From JBKEDH01 sp047975295 (lineage in GTDB: Bacteria; Bacteroidota; Bacteroidia; Flavobacteriales; Flavobacteriaceae), in contig JBKEDH010000046.1 of the NCBI GenBank assembly GCA_047975295.1, forward strand, positions 1 to 22,158: DNA of 22,158 nucleotides, in the 5' to 3' direction. Numbering within the stretch: the stretch's first letter is position 1; each line of letters starts with the position of its first letter. Shown here in pieces: positions 14,821-22,158 of this stretch. The translations under genes and the position numbers were made by a program. The notes under the pieces were generated by a model. That model ran no database searches. It worked only from the letters and a program-made list of their open reading frames with translations, and was not told the DNA's origin.

Positions 14821-16173
14821 TCATCCAATTTCTTTAATCATTAGATCCAATCCGTCTCTAATAATTTTTTGGTGCGGTTGTTTAGACACACATACAAATT
14901 CTGTTAAAGCAAAATCTTCTGGTGCTACTTCGTACATTCCCAGTACCTCCATTTCGTCCAAATCTTTATAGAGACAAGACTTTAACATTTGTAGCGGATA
15001 CATATCCAACGGAAATACTTCTTCGTACATACCTGTTACCACAAAAGCGCGATGTTCACCATTTGTATTGGTATCCAAATTGTAAACCTTTTTTGGGTTT
15101 AACCATGAAAATGTAAATGCTCTTGTAGGTGATATTTTATTAAAAACAGGTTTGTTCCACCCAAAAAGTTCATAATCGTCACCTTCGGGAATTACGGTAA
15201 TAATATTACTGTAATAATCCAAATAACCATCTGGGCCAACTTGTTTTCCGGTTAAAACATTTCCGGATATAATACGTACGTTTGCATCTTTCGAAATGCC
15301 TTTATCGTAAACCATAGTTGCTACTTCACTTCCTAATATTGTAGTAAAATATCTTGGTTTTTCAACAGCTGAACCCGCTAAGGCCACAATGCGCTCGGCA
15401 TTAAATTTCCCGGTAAGCAACAATTCTCCAATAATTACAAGATCTTGCGCATTTACAGTCCAAACTACTTCGCCTTTATTTACGGGATTTACTTTATTTA
15501 TTAGGGTTCCAACATTTCCAGATGGGTGCGGCCCTGAAACTTTGTGCACCGTTACACCCGATAAATTTGCTAAAGGAGAAGTTGATGTTCCTACCGAAAC
15601 ATGTACCTTGCCTTTGGTTAGCTTACCTAAGGCGGTCACTGCCGCTTGTAATTCGGCTTCTTTTCCTTCTAAGGTAAAATCCAAATCGGCTGCCAATGGT
15701 GCAGAGGCATAGCCCGAAACAAAAATATCCTTTGGTGTTTTGTCCGGTTTAGCTATAATATCGTAAGGACGTTGTTTTATAAATGCCCAACAACCAGACT
15801 GCAACAAATGTTCCTTAATCTGTTCGGCACTGGCATCGTTAACATTAAACTTACCGTAATCGTGATACGTTTGTTCGCTGTCGGATTCGATTTTTATGGT
15901 TAAAATTTTACGTTTTTCACCGCGTTCAATCTCTATTATTTCACCGGCTACCGGAGAAACGAATTTGACATTTTTGTTGGATTTGTCGAAAAAAACAGGC
16001 TCTCCTGCTTTTATTTTTGCTCCAACTTTCGAAATTAACTTTGGTACAACGCCGTGAAAGTCTTCTGGTCTTAAAGCATAAAAGTTACTCGAAATTGCCT
16101 TTTCCAAGGTTTTTTCGGCGGCCCCTTTTAGTTTAATGTCTAGACCCTTTTTAATGCGGATGTCTTTTGACAT
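14821..16173 (-). CDS. nqrA: Na+-translocating NADH:quinone reductase subunit A
   Basis: 450 aa soluble subunit, first gene of the nqrABCDEF operon. Family segments are clear: the start MSKDIRIKKGLDIKLKG, FVSPVAGEI (71-79), SGPHPSGNVGTLINKVNP (213-230), ALAGSAVEKPRYF (264-276) and EHRAFVVTGMYEEVFPLD (373-390). NqrA sits on the cytoplasmic side against NqrB and helps form the quinone site. The length is normal for the family. A TAAATTTG box lies 38-45 nt upstream of the ATG. The gene is divergent from the T9SS plug gene, with 169 nt between them. Confidence 0.97.
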   Translation of the reverse strand: MSKDIRIKKGLDIKLKGAAEKTLEKAISSNFYALRPEDFHGVVPKLISKVGAKIKAGEPVFFDKSNKNVKFVSPVAGEIIEIERGEKRKILTIKIESDSEQTYHDYGKFNVNDASAEQIKEHLLQSGCWAFIKQRPYDIIAKPDKTPKDIFVSGYASAPLAADLDFTLEGKEAELQAAVTALGKLTKGKVHVSVGTSTSPLANLSGVTVHKVSGPHPSGNVGTLINKVNPVNKGEVVWTVNAQDLVIIGELLLTGKFNAERIVALAGSAVEKPRYFTTILGSEVATMVYDKGISKDANVRIISGNVLTGKQVGPDGYLDYYSNIITVIPEGDDYELFGWNKPVFNKISPTRAFTFSWLNPKKVYNLDTNTNGEHRAFVVTGMYEEVFPLDMYPLQMLKSCLYKDLDEMEVLGMYEVAPEDFALTEFVCVSKQPHQKIIRDGLDLMIKEIG

Positions 16174-16210
16174 ATTTTTAAAATTGAAATTGGTTGTCTA
16201 AAAATCGCTG

Positions 16211-16218
16211 CAAATTTA
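16211..16218 (-). promoter_or_regulatory. -7 box (TAAATTTG) for the nqr operon
   Basis: The minus strand reads TAAATTTG, a full TAnnTTTG match, giving a leader of about 30 nt before nqrA. No TTG at the usual -33 distance was found. Confidence 0.5.
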
Positions 16219-16302
16219 CTGATTTTCTTTCGTTATAATTTATTTTGTAATTATACTTTTACTATTTGTTTTCATTCTAAATAAATTAAATTTTATTCGG
16301 CA

Positions 16303-16311
16303 TAAATTTTG
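16303..16311 (+). promoter_or_regulatory. possible -7 box (TAAATTTTG) for the T9SS plug gene
   Basis: TAAATTTTG resembles TAnnTTTG with one extra base between TA and TTTG, 31 nt before the ATG. No TTG partner was found at consensus spacing, so support is modest. Confidence 0.3.
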
Positions 16312-16342
16312 CTTACTTTTACTTTTTATTCAATCAAAAAAC

Positions 16343-17593
16343 ATGAAAACGCCATTTTTATCTCTATTTATTTTTCTTTGTTGTTTTTTAAATTTTTCGC
16401 AAACCCCCAACGAAACCCTTCCACCCAATTACATTAAAACCATAAGTTTTAAGGGCAATACACCAGAATCGCAATTACCAGTTTTAAAATTGGACAGCCC
16501 ATTGATACTGGAATTTGATGTTTTAAATGGAGATGAAGCCGATTACTACTATAAAATTGAACATTTTAACTACGATTGGACACCTTCGGTTTTGGTGAAA
16601 TCGGAATACCTTAATGGCTTCGACAATCAACGCATAAAAAATTACGAAAACTCATACAATACCTACCAAATATATTCACACTACAAATTAAGTATTCCCA
16701 ACAGCCAAACTCGTGGATTAAAGGTTTCGGGCAACTACATGATCTCCATTTACGATAGCTATGACACATTGATATTCTCCAGAAAATTTATGGTTTATGA
16801 AGACAAAACAATTGTTGGCGTGGCACTTAAAAGAAGCCGTGATTTAGAATATATTGAAGAAAAACAGCGTGTTGAAATTAGTATTTCGTCCAAAGACATA
16901 CAACTTAACAATCCCAATAAAACGGTAAACATCCTAATTATACAAAACAATAATCTTAATACTGCCATAAAAAATATAAAACCCCAATATACCTTAGGAA
17001 ATCAGCTTATCTACAAATACGGCACCGAAACCAGCTTTTGGGCCGGTAACGAATATTTGTTTTTCGAAAACAAAGACATACGGGCAGCCACCAATAGTAT
17101 TCAATTTATAGAACTTAAAGACCTATACCACAACTACCTATTTACCAATACCGAAAGAGCAAGTAAACCCTACACCTATAATCCCGACATAAACGGCAAT
17201 TATTTGGTTACCGCTCTTGATACCGAAAACACAAATATTGAAGCCGATTATGCATGGATACATTTCTCACTAAAAGCTAAAAGTGATTTTAAAGACAGGA
17301 ACATTTATGTTTTTGGGAGTTTTAATAACTACACTTTAACCGACGAGAACAAAATGACCTATAACGAAGAAAAAAACAGCTTTGTAACCACCTTACTATT
17401 AAAACAAGGATTTTACAACTACAAATACGTTATATTGGACAAAAATAATGTCTTAGACGAAGGCTTTATAAGTGGTAATTTTTATCAAACCGAAAACAAT
17501 TACAAAGCACTCGTCTATTATCGGGATTTGGGTGGTCGCTACGACAAAATTATAGGCATGGGAGAAGGAACATCTGTTAATATTTCCAATTAA
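16343..17593 (+). CDS. DUF5103 / type IX secretion system plug protein
   Basis: 416 aa. A signal peptide is evident: MKT, a hydrophobic run at about 5-17, then likely cleavage near SQ-T (20/21). The mature part is beta-rich with the DUF5103 look: DSPLILEFDVL, a YYYKIEHFNYDW segment, SEYLNGFDNQRI and NYENSYNTYQIYSHY. The central HFSL and YVFGSFNNYTL segments resemble an early-set/glycogen-binding-like beta sandwich. In Flavobacterium johnsoniae a protein of this family occludes the periplasmic end of the SprA translocon pore, hence the name Plug. It is expected in the periplasm, bound to the outer-membrane translocon. It stands alone between nqr and pruA; no other T9SS gene is in view. The family call is good; the molecular role rests on the Flavobacterium precedent. 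Confidence 0.88.
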   Translation: MKTPFLSLFIFLCCFLNFSQTPNETLPPNYIKTISFKGNTPESQLPVLKLDSPLILEFDVLNGDEADYYYKIEHFNYDWTPSVLVKSEYLNGFDNQRIKNYENSYNTYQIYSHYKLSIPNSQTRGLKVSGNYMISIYDSYDTLIFSRKFMVYEDKTIVGVALKRSRDLEYIEEKQRVEISISSKDIQLNNPNKTVNILIIQNNNLNTAIKNIKPQYTLGNQLIYKYGTETSFWAGNEYLFFENKDIRAATNSIQFIELKDLYHNYLFTNTERASKPYTYNPDINGNYLVTALDTENTNIEADYAWIHFSLKAKSDFKDRNIYVFGSFNNYTLTDENKMTYNEEKNSFVTTLLLKQGFYNYKYVILDKNNVLDEGFISGNFYQTENNYKALVYYRDLGGRYDKIIGMGEGTSVNISN

Positions 17594-17688
17594 AACCTAC
17601 TCTGTTTTTACAAACAACACCATCTTCTATTTTCAAACTTTAACTTGGTTTTAAGTTGATTTGTACCTGTTATGTTTTTAAAAATCCA

Positions 17689-17696
17689 TAATTTTG
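17689..17696 (+). promoter_or_regulatory. -7 box (TAATTTTG) of pruA
   Basis: Full match to TAnnTTTG, 76 nt before the pruA ATG, giving a leader of about 70 nt. A TTG at 17661-17663 is 25 nt upstream, slightly more than the 17-23 nt consensus. Confidence 0.55.
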
Positions 17697-17772
17697 CAGG
17701 AACCCATTTCGGTTATACAAAGACCAAAAAGGAACTTTATAACAATATTTAAAACTAAAACAACAAACAATC

Positions 17773-19404
17773 ATGGGAAAAGGTTTTTTCAACGTACCAA
17801 TTGCGGTTAACGAACCCGTAAAAAGTTATGCACCCGGAACACCAGAACGCAAAGCTGTATTAGAGGCTTACAAAACTATGTTCAACAGTAAAATCGATGT
17901 ACCATTATATATTAACGGTAAGTACGTAAACACCGGAAACAAAAAGGAAATGGCACCTCCACACGACCACAAACATATTGTGGGAACATTTCATTTGGCC
18001 GAAAAACCCCATATTGAAAATGCTATTACTACAGCATTAGAAGCCCGAAAAACATGGTCGCAACTACCATGGGAACAACGTGCAGGCATCTTTTTAAAGG
18101 CTGCCGAACTAATTGCAGGGCCTTACCGTGCCAAGATTAACGCTGCAACCATGATTGCCCAGTCTAAAACCATACATCAAGCCGAAATTGATGCTGCTTG
18201 CGAATTAGTGGACTTTTTACGCTTTAACGTGCAGTATATGACCGATATTTACCACGAGCAACCGGAAAGTACAAGCGATGCATGGAACCGTGTAGAATAC
18301 CGTCCATTGGAAGGTTTTACCTATGCTGTAACACCATTTAACTTTACTGCTATTGCCGCAAACCTACCGGCATGTATGGCCTTAATGGGTAATGTTGTGG
18401 TCTGGAAACCAAGTGACAGCCAAGTGTTTTCGGCAAAAGTAATTATGGATGTATTTGAAGAAGCAGGCGTTCCTGCAGGCGTAATAAACGTGGTATTTGG
18501 CGATCCGGTTATGATTACCGAAACTGTATTAGCAAGTCCGGACTTTTCGGGACTGCATTTTACCGGTTCGACCTTTATATTTAAGGAACTTTGGAAACAA
18601 ATAGGAAACAATATCCACAACTACAAAACCTACCCCAGAATTGTAGGCGAAACCGGTGGTAAGGACTTTATCGTTGCGCATAAAAGTGCCAACCCACAAC
18701 ATGTGGCAACAGCTATTTCAAGAGGTGCATTTGAGTTTCAAGGGCAAAAATGCAGCGCGGCTTCCAGAGCCTATATCCCCAAAAGTATTTGGCCTAAGGT
18801 AAAGGAATTATTAACCAAGGATGTAAACTCATTTAAAATGGGATCGCCCGAAGACATGAACAACTTTATTACAGCCGTTATTCACGAGGGCTCTTTCGAT
18901 AAATTAGCAAAATACATAGACCAAGCCAAAGCCGATAGCGATGCTGATGTTATTCTTGGTGGCAACTACGACAAAAGTAAAGGCTATTTTATAGAACCAA
19001 CGGTTATAGTAACCACAAATCCACGCTATACCACTATGGAAACCGAATTGTTCGGCCCGGTAATCACCATTTATGTATATGAGGACGATACCTATTCCGA
19101 AACTTTAAAATTGGTCGATAGCACAAGTGAATATGCCCTAACGGGAGCCATTATCTCCAAAGACCGTTATGCCGTAACCGAAGCCACTAACACCCTACAA
19201 AATAGTGCCGGTAACTTTTACATAAACGACAAACCTACCGGAGCCGTTGTTGGACAGCAACCTTTTGGTGGCGCCCGTGCTTCGGGAACAAACGACAAGG
19301 CCGGAAGTGCCCAAAACCTATTGCGTTGGGTATCGCCAAGATTAATAAAGGAAACTTTTGTTACCCCAACCGATTACCGTTATCCGTTTTTGGGAGAAAA
19401 ATAA
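17773..19404 (+). CDS. pruA: 1-pyrroline-5-carboxylate (L-glutamate gamma-semialdehyde) dehydrogenase
   Basis: 543 aa, the usual length of the stand-alone RocA/PruA-type enzyme. It oxidises glutamate gamma-semialdehyde to glutamate with NAD+, the last step of proline breakdown. Aldehyde-dehydrogenase residues are in place: Asn190 in TPFNF, Glu293 in VGETGGKD and catalytic Cys327 in FEFQGQKCSAASR. The C-terminal PFGGARASGTNDKAGS (497-512) and LLRWVSPRLIKE are typical of the P5C dehydrogenase branch. The proline dehydrogenase gene is not adjacent. It is a single-gene unit with its own promoter box and a strong terminator about 110 nt downstream. Confidence 0.96.
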   Translation: MGKGFFNVPIAVNEPVKSYAPGTPERKAVLEAYKTMFNSKIDVPLYINGKYVNTGNKKEMAPPHDHKHIVGTFHLAEKPHIENAITTALEARKTWSQLPWEQRAGIFLKAAELIAGPYRAKINAATMIAQSKTIHQAEIDAACELVDFLRFNVQYMTDIYHEQPESTSDAWNRVEYRPLEGFTYAVTPFNFTAIAANLPACMALMGNVVVWKPSDSQVFSAKVIMDVFEEAGVPAGVINVVFGDPVMITETVLASPDFSGLHFTGSTFIFKELWKQIGNNIHNYKTYPRIVGETGGKDFIVAHKSANPQHVATAISRGAFEFQGQKCSAASRAYIPKSIWPKVKELLTKDVNSFKMGSPEDMNNFITAVIHEGSFDKLAKYIDQAKADSDADVILGGNYDKSKGYFIEPTVIVTTNPRYTTMETELFGPVITIYVYEDDTYSETLKLVDSTSEYALTGAIISKDRYAVTEATNTLQNSAGNFYINDKPTGAVVGQQPFGGARASGTNDKAGSAQNLLRWVSPRLIKETFVTPTDYRYPFLGEK

Positions 19405-19514
19405 ACTATATTTAATATTAGCATCTACATAAAGTATTAAGAACAGCTTACGGTTTGTTTAAAATTAAATTTATTCTAACAGCGTAGTGGTCTTTATTCT
19501 TTTATCAAACCCAA

Positions 19515-19558
19515 AAAAAAAGCTTCAAAAAGAGAATAGTGCTTTTGAAGCTTTTTTT
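19515..19558. terminator. strong hairpin terminator after pruA
   Basis: A 16-bp perfect stem built on AAGCTTCAAAA/TTTTGAAGCTT and its flanking A and T runs, with a 12-nt loop. It ends in T7 on the plus strand. The left arm is A-rich, so it would also stop minus-strand transcription. It isolates pruA from the next operon. The remaining 239-nt gap holds no gene; TACCTTTA at 19613-19620 is a weak -7 candidate for the next operon. Confidence 0.85.
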
Positions 19559-19643
19559 ACACCATTTATCTAAATTATCTTTTCTAAACAACCAAAATAA
19601 CAGAAAACGTTTTACCTTTATATCCATTAATCCACCTCTTTGA

Positions 19644-20879
19644 ATGAACGATTTTTTAGATAGCTTTGGCGATACTTCAGGAGTTCCTATCTTATTTTTA
19701 ACTATATTTTCCTTTTTTACAGCCATATTCCACACAATTCTTCTAAAACAGCTATTCAAACTAAAATTTAAAAATTGGCTATTATTTGTGGTTTATCCGC
19801 TATCGATTGTTGCTTTGGGAAGTTTGCATAAAAGTTTGGGCATTATTATAATGATTACGCTATTTGCATCCACATTTATTATTGTTATTATCGGTTTTAT
19901 TGTAAGCGGTATTCATTCAAAAAGAAAAGCAGACCAAGAAAAACAACGGTTTAGAAAAAAACACAATATCGAAAAACCAAAATTTTCATGGCTTAAAATG
20001 CTTAAAGGACTTTTAGGCAGCATTCTGTTTACAGCTTCCTTTTTTATGTTTGGACCAATAACATTTATCTTTATCATTTTTGTTTTGCCATTTATCAAAA
20101 ATATCTTTTCACCCAGCAACCGAAAAAAACTACTGAACTATCAAGCCATTTTACCAACATCAAAAATACGTTCCCTTGCTATGGGGCTGGCCGAAATAGA
20201 AGGTAAACTCATTATGCAGGAGCCTTTAATTTCACCCATTAAAAGCAAAACATGTATTGGTTTTTCTTATGAAATTGAAGATATAGACCGAGATAAAGAA
20301 GGTAGGGAAAGCTACTCCACCATTTTTTACGAACAAAAATGCAACCCGTTTTATGTCGAAGACGATACCGGAAAAATTGAAGTAAACCCAACCAACTTAG
20401 AATATGTTTGGATGCCGGTTGACGAACAATATCGTTCTGGCGGAAGGCGCTACACACAATGCCTGATTTTACAGGGGCAGGAAACCCTTTTAATAGGGAA
20501 AGCCGGACTAAAAGAAAACAATACGCCTGTTTTTGAAAAAGACGATATAAAAAACGTATTTGCCATTGCCCCTTCTAACAGGATTACGGGTTATAATACC
20601 AACAAACCCTTATTTGATTCGGCACGACTGTATTTTGGTGTTTTTGCCTTTTTTACAGCCATGATTTTAATAACACCCATCCATTTGGAAAGTAATCGCA
20701 TTGTTGTAAAAAAACCCGATTTTATAAAAAAAACAGAGTCGTTCTTTTCCAATAAAAAAGAAAACGAAAACATTCCCGAAAACAATTTACCTTTACAGGA
20801 TAACGACGAAGTAGAAATGGAATTTTTAGATGAAATAGAAATAAACGCTTCTCCAAAAAACACAGACAAAAACGATTAA
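19644..20879 (+). CDS. membrane protein with GIDE/BAM-like domain, no RING
   Basis: 411 aa. There are hydrophobic segments at about 14-35, 46-60, 65-90 and 122-151, then a soluble domain of about 165-315, then one more helix at about 327-347 and an acidic, Asn/Lys-rich tail. The soluble domain resembles the Beside-A-Membrane part of GIDE/MUL1 proteins: IRSLAMGLAEIEGKL, PLISPIKSKTCIGFSYEIED, YEQKCNPFYVEDDTGKIEV and LLIGKAGLKEN. The C-terminal RING of MUL1 is missing. Bacterial proteins of this type often lie next to lemA, as here (15-nt gap). Function is unknown; an envelope or membrane-quality role is a guess. An A-rich, weak start region fits the phylum. Confidence 0.75.
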   Translation: MNDFLDSFGDTSGVPILFLTIFSFFTAIFHTILLKQLFKLKFKNWLLFVVYPLSIVALGSLHKSLGIIIMITLFASTFIIVIIGFIVSGIHSKRKADQEKQRFRKKHNIEKPKFSWLKMLKGLLGSILFTASFFMFGPITFIFIIFVLPFIKNIFSPSNRKKLLNYQAILPTSKIRSLAMGLAEIEGKLIMQEPLISPIKSKTCIGFSYEIEDIDRDKEGRESYSTIFYEQKCNPFYVEDDTGKIEVNPTNLEYVWMPVDEQYRSGGRRYTQCLILQGQETLLIGKAGLKENNTPVFEKDDIKNVFAIAPSNRITGYNTNKPLFDSARLYFGVFAFFTAMILITPIHLESNRIVVKKPDFIKKTESFFSNKKENENIPENNLPLQDNDEVEMEFLDEIEINASPKNTDKND

Positions 20880-20894
20880 CTAAAACAAAATTAT

Positions 20895-21455
20895 ATGACA
20901 ACTCTTATTGGCCTTGGCATCATTATTTTAATAATAATAAGTTTATTGGGTGCATTGGTTCGCTCGTACAACAATTTGGTAATGCTTAATTTTAATATTG
21001 AAAAAGCCTTTGCCAATATCGATGTTTTATTAAAACAACGTGCCGACGAAATCCCGAATTTAATCAATGTAGTTAAGGAAAACATGAAATATGAAGAAGG
21101 TACCCTTACAAAACTTACCAAGCTCCGTACCGATTTTTTAAATGCCAATACCATTGACGAAAAAGTGGATATTTCAAACCAAATGGACAAAACCATAAAA
21201 TCCATTTTTGCAGTTTCCGAAAACTATCCGGATTTAAAAAGCAATAACAATTTCAATCTGTTGCAACAACGGGTTTCCGAAATAGAAGATGCCATTGCCG
21301 ACCGCCGGGAGTTTTTTAACGAAAGCGTAACGGCCTACAACATTGGCATTAATTCGTTTCCGGAGTTAATCCTTTCAAAATTCATGAACTATAAACAAAA
21401 ACATGTTTTAGAAATAACCGAAGCAGAAAAACAATACGATGGCGTTAAGTTCTAA
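20895..21455 (+). CDS. lemA: LemA family protein
   Basis: 186 aa. One N-terminal membrane helix (about 3-22) is followed by an all-helical domain. Family signatures are SYNNLVMLNFNIEKAFANIDVLLKQRADEIPNLI (spread over 24-57), then EDAIADRREFFNESVTAYN (131-149) with the conserved Arg-Arg-Phe-Phe-type and Tyr-Asn residues, and a Pro-Glu near 156-157. LemA proteins are anchored with the helical bundle probably outside the cytoplasm; the molecular function is not settled. It sits in one operon with the GIDE-like gene (15 nt upstream) and the small membrane protein (17-nt overlap downstream). Confidence 0.94.
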   Translation: MTTLIGLGIIILIIISLLGALVRSYNNLVMLNFNIEKAFANIDVLLKQRADEIPNLINVVKENMKYEEGTLTKLTKLRTDFLNANTIDEKVDISNQMDKTIKSIFAVSENYPDLKSNNNFNLLQQRVSEIEDAIADRREFFNESVTAYNIGINSFPELILSKFMNYKQKHVLEITEAEKQYDGVKF

Positions 21456-21816
21456 TACTATTTTCGAACTTTTGAACAAACTGGACAGTACTCCCCAATT
21501 TATGATTTTTTGGGCTGCTTTTGGTGTACCTCTTATTGCCGTAATTTTAGGGATTGTTGTACATTCGGTGTTCCCAAACATAAAAAACAAGAAATATACT
21601 TGGCTAATCGTTTCCGTTGCTATAATTTGGATAGTTGGTTTTGTTAGTATGATGTTGTTGTATTTTGCCCATGTTGCCTCTGGCTTTAAGCTCTTGCTTA
21701 TTTGGTTTGCCCTTTTGGCTACCGTTCTAGTATTTAGCTACACAAATAGAGGTTACATTTCCAAAGGTTTTGGTAAGTTAGGCAAACTGAATCAATATAA
21801 AGGCAGAAAACGTTAA
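21439..21816 (+). CDS. small three-helix membrane protein, unrecognised
   Basis: 125 aa. It shows three hydrophobic helices at about 21-44, 54-78 and 82-101, with a short amphipathic N-terminus (FELLNKLDS) and a very basic tail (GKLGKLNQYKGRKR) that is probably cytoplasmic. I do not recognise the family. The ATG lies inside lemA with a 17-nt overlap in another frame, so it is very likely co-translated with lemA. It may work with the GIDE-like and LemA proteins at the membrane. Codon use and base composition resemble the neighbours, which supports a real gene. Confidence 0.75.
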   Translation: MALSSNTIFELLNKLDSTPQFMIFWAAFGVPLIAVILGIVVHSVFPNIKNKKYTWLIVSVAIIWIVGFVSMMLLYFAHVASGFKLLLIWFALLATVLVFSYTNRGYISKGFGKLGKLNQYKGRKR

Positions 21817-22158
21817 ATAATAACAGAACTCTATTTTACAGGTTTAACCAAACCACTAAAAACATAAAGACAAAATTATTATCTTTATTCTAAAAAAAGT
21901 TGAAGTATAAAAGCTTATAATGGATATTTGGCAGACAATACCCAATACCAACCGATATGGTCAAATTACTAAAAAAGCAACTTGTTACAAAAATTTAAAT
22001 AGATGAAGCCCTCATTGAGGGATTTAGCAAAACCAAGATAAAGGCCTCCACAAAAGGTCATGAATAAAACAACGGGCAGTAAGCTTATTGCTTTTTTGCA
22101 ACGCTGTTTGTAAAAAACTAAAAATTAAATGTTTAACTTAAATTTATTCGTGTGAAAA
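21817..22158. other. 342-nt stretch without a supported gene
   Basis: All frames are broken by stops. The longest readings are a 28-codon ORF starting at 21920 and an overlapping 22-codon reading after 22002; neither resembles a family I know. The composition is somewhat less AT-biased in the middle (about 22010-22080) than at the ends. A 16-bp near-palindrome at 22076-22091, GCAGTAAG/CTTATTGC with one G-T pair, followed by T6, is a weak terminator candidate 260 nt after the last gene. It could be intergenic spacer or the remains of a gene. Confidence 0.4.

Noticed and set aside
21920..22006. 28-codon ORF in the right-hand gap as a small protein
   Set aside because: No family resemblance, no start-site features, and no coupling to a neighbour.
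1..22158. CRISPR arrays, insertion sequences, phage or integrase genes, and tRNA-linked attachment repeats
   Set aside because: No regularly spaced repeats, terminal inverted repeats, transposase motifs or second copy of the tRNA 3' end were seen.

Overview
The window looks like chromosomal DNA of a member of the Bacteroidota, most likely a marine or environmental Flavobacteriaceae. It is AT-rich. Several genes carry the Bacteroidota promoter element TAnnTTTG, one of them with a correctly spaced TTG. There is a DUF5103 'type IX secretion plug' protein, which is specific to this phylum, and a complete Na+-pumping NADH:quinone reductase operon. No insertion sequence, phage gene, integrase or CRISPR array was seen.

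Layout. (1) 1-128: tRNA-Arg(TCT) on the minus strand with its own promoter. (2) 200-6610, minus strand: a six-gene operon for an unknown lipid. Four genes match the E. coli ynbABCD set in order of transcription: CDP-alcohol phosphatidyltransferase, CdsA-like cytidylyltransferase, then (after two extra genes) a PAP2/dual-specificity phosphatase fusion and an alpha/beta-hydrolase/methyltransferase fusion. The extra genes between ynbB and ynbD are a patatin-like protein with altered catalytic residues and a short-chain dehydrogenase. All junctions overlap except one 184-nt gap. (3) 6806-9782, plus strand: a sulfur-detoxification cluster made of a Crp/Fnr regulator, a TauE/SafE anion exporter and a CstB-like persulfide dioxygenase/rhodanese fusion. 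The exporter and the dioxygenase each have a near-identical inverted repeat, GTAAC-N4-GTTAC, at a class II activator distance from a TAnnTTTG-like box. (4) 10000-16218, minus strand: nqrABCDEF with a promoter box and a shared bidirectional terminator. (5) 16343-17593, plus strand: T9SS plug/DUF5103 protein. (6) 17773-19404, plus strand: 1-pyrroline-5-carboxylate dehydrogenase (proline to glutamate), followed by a strong terminator. (7) 19644-21816, plus strand: a membrane-protein operon with a GIDE/BAM-like protein lacking a RING, LemA, and a small unrecognised membrane protein. (8) 21817-22158: no supported gene.

How the genes fit together. The ynb-type cluster has enzymes to activate a lipid phosphate with CTP, swap CMP for an alcohol, dephosphorylate or transfer a head group, and trim or methylate the product; the product is unknown. 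The sulfur cluster would oxidise persulfide to sulfite/thiosulfate and export the anion under control of the adjacent regulator. Nqr makes the Na+ gradient, and proline catabolism feeds it reducing power through glutamate.

The strongest leads are the repeated operator with its cysteine-rich regulator, and the variant active sites in the lipid cluster (patatin Ser to Cys and Asp to Ser; phosphatidyltransferase N/D/N/D).
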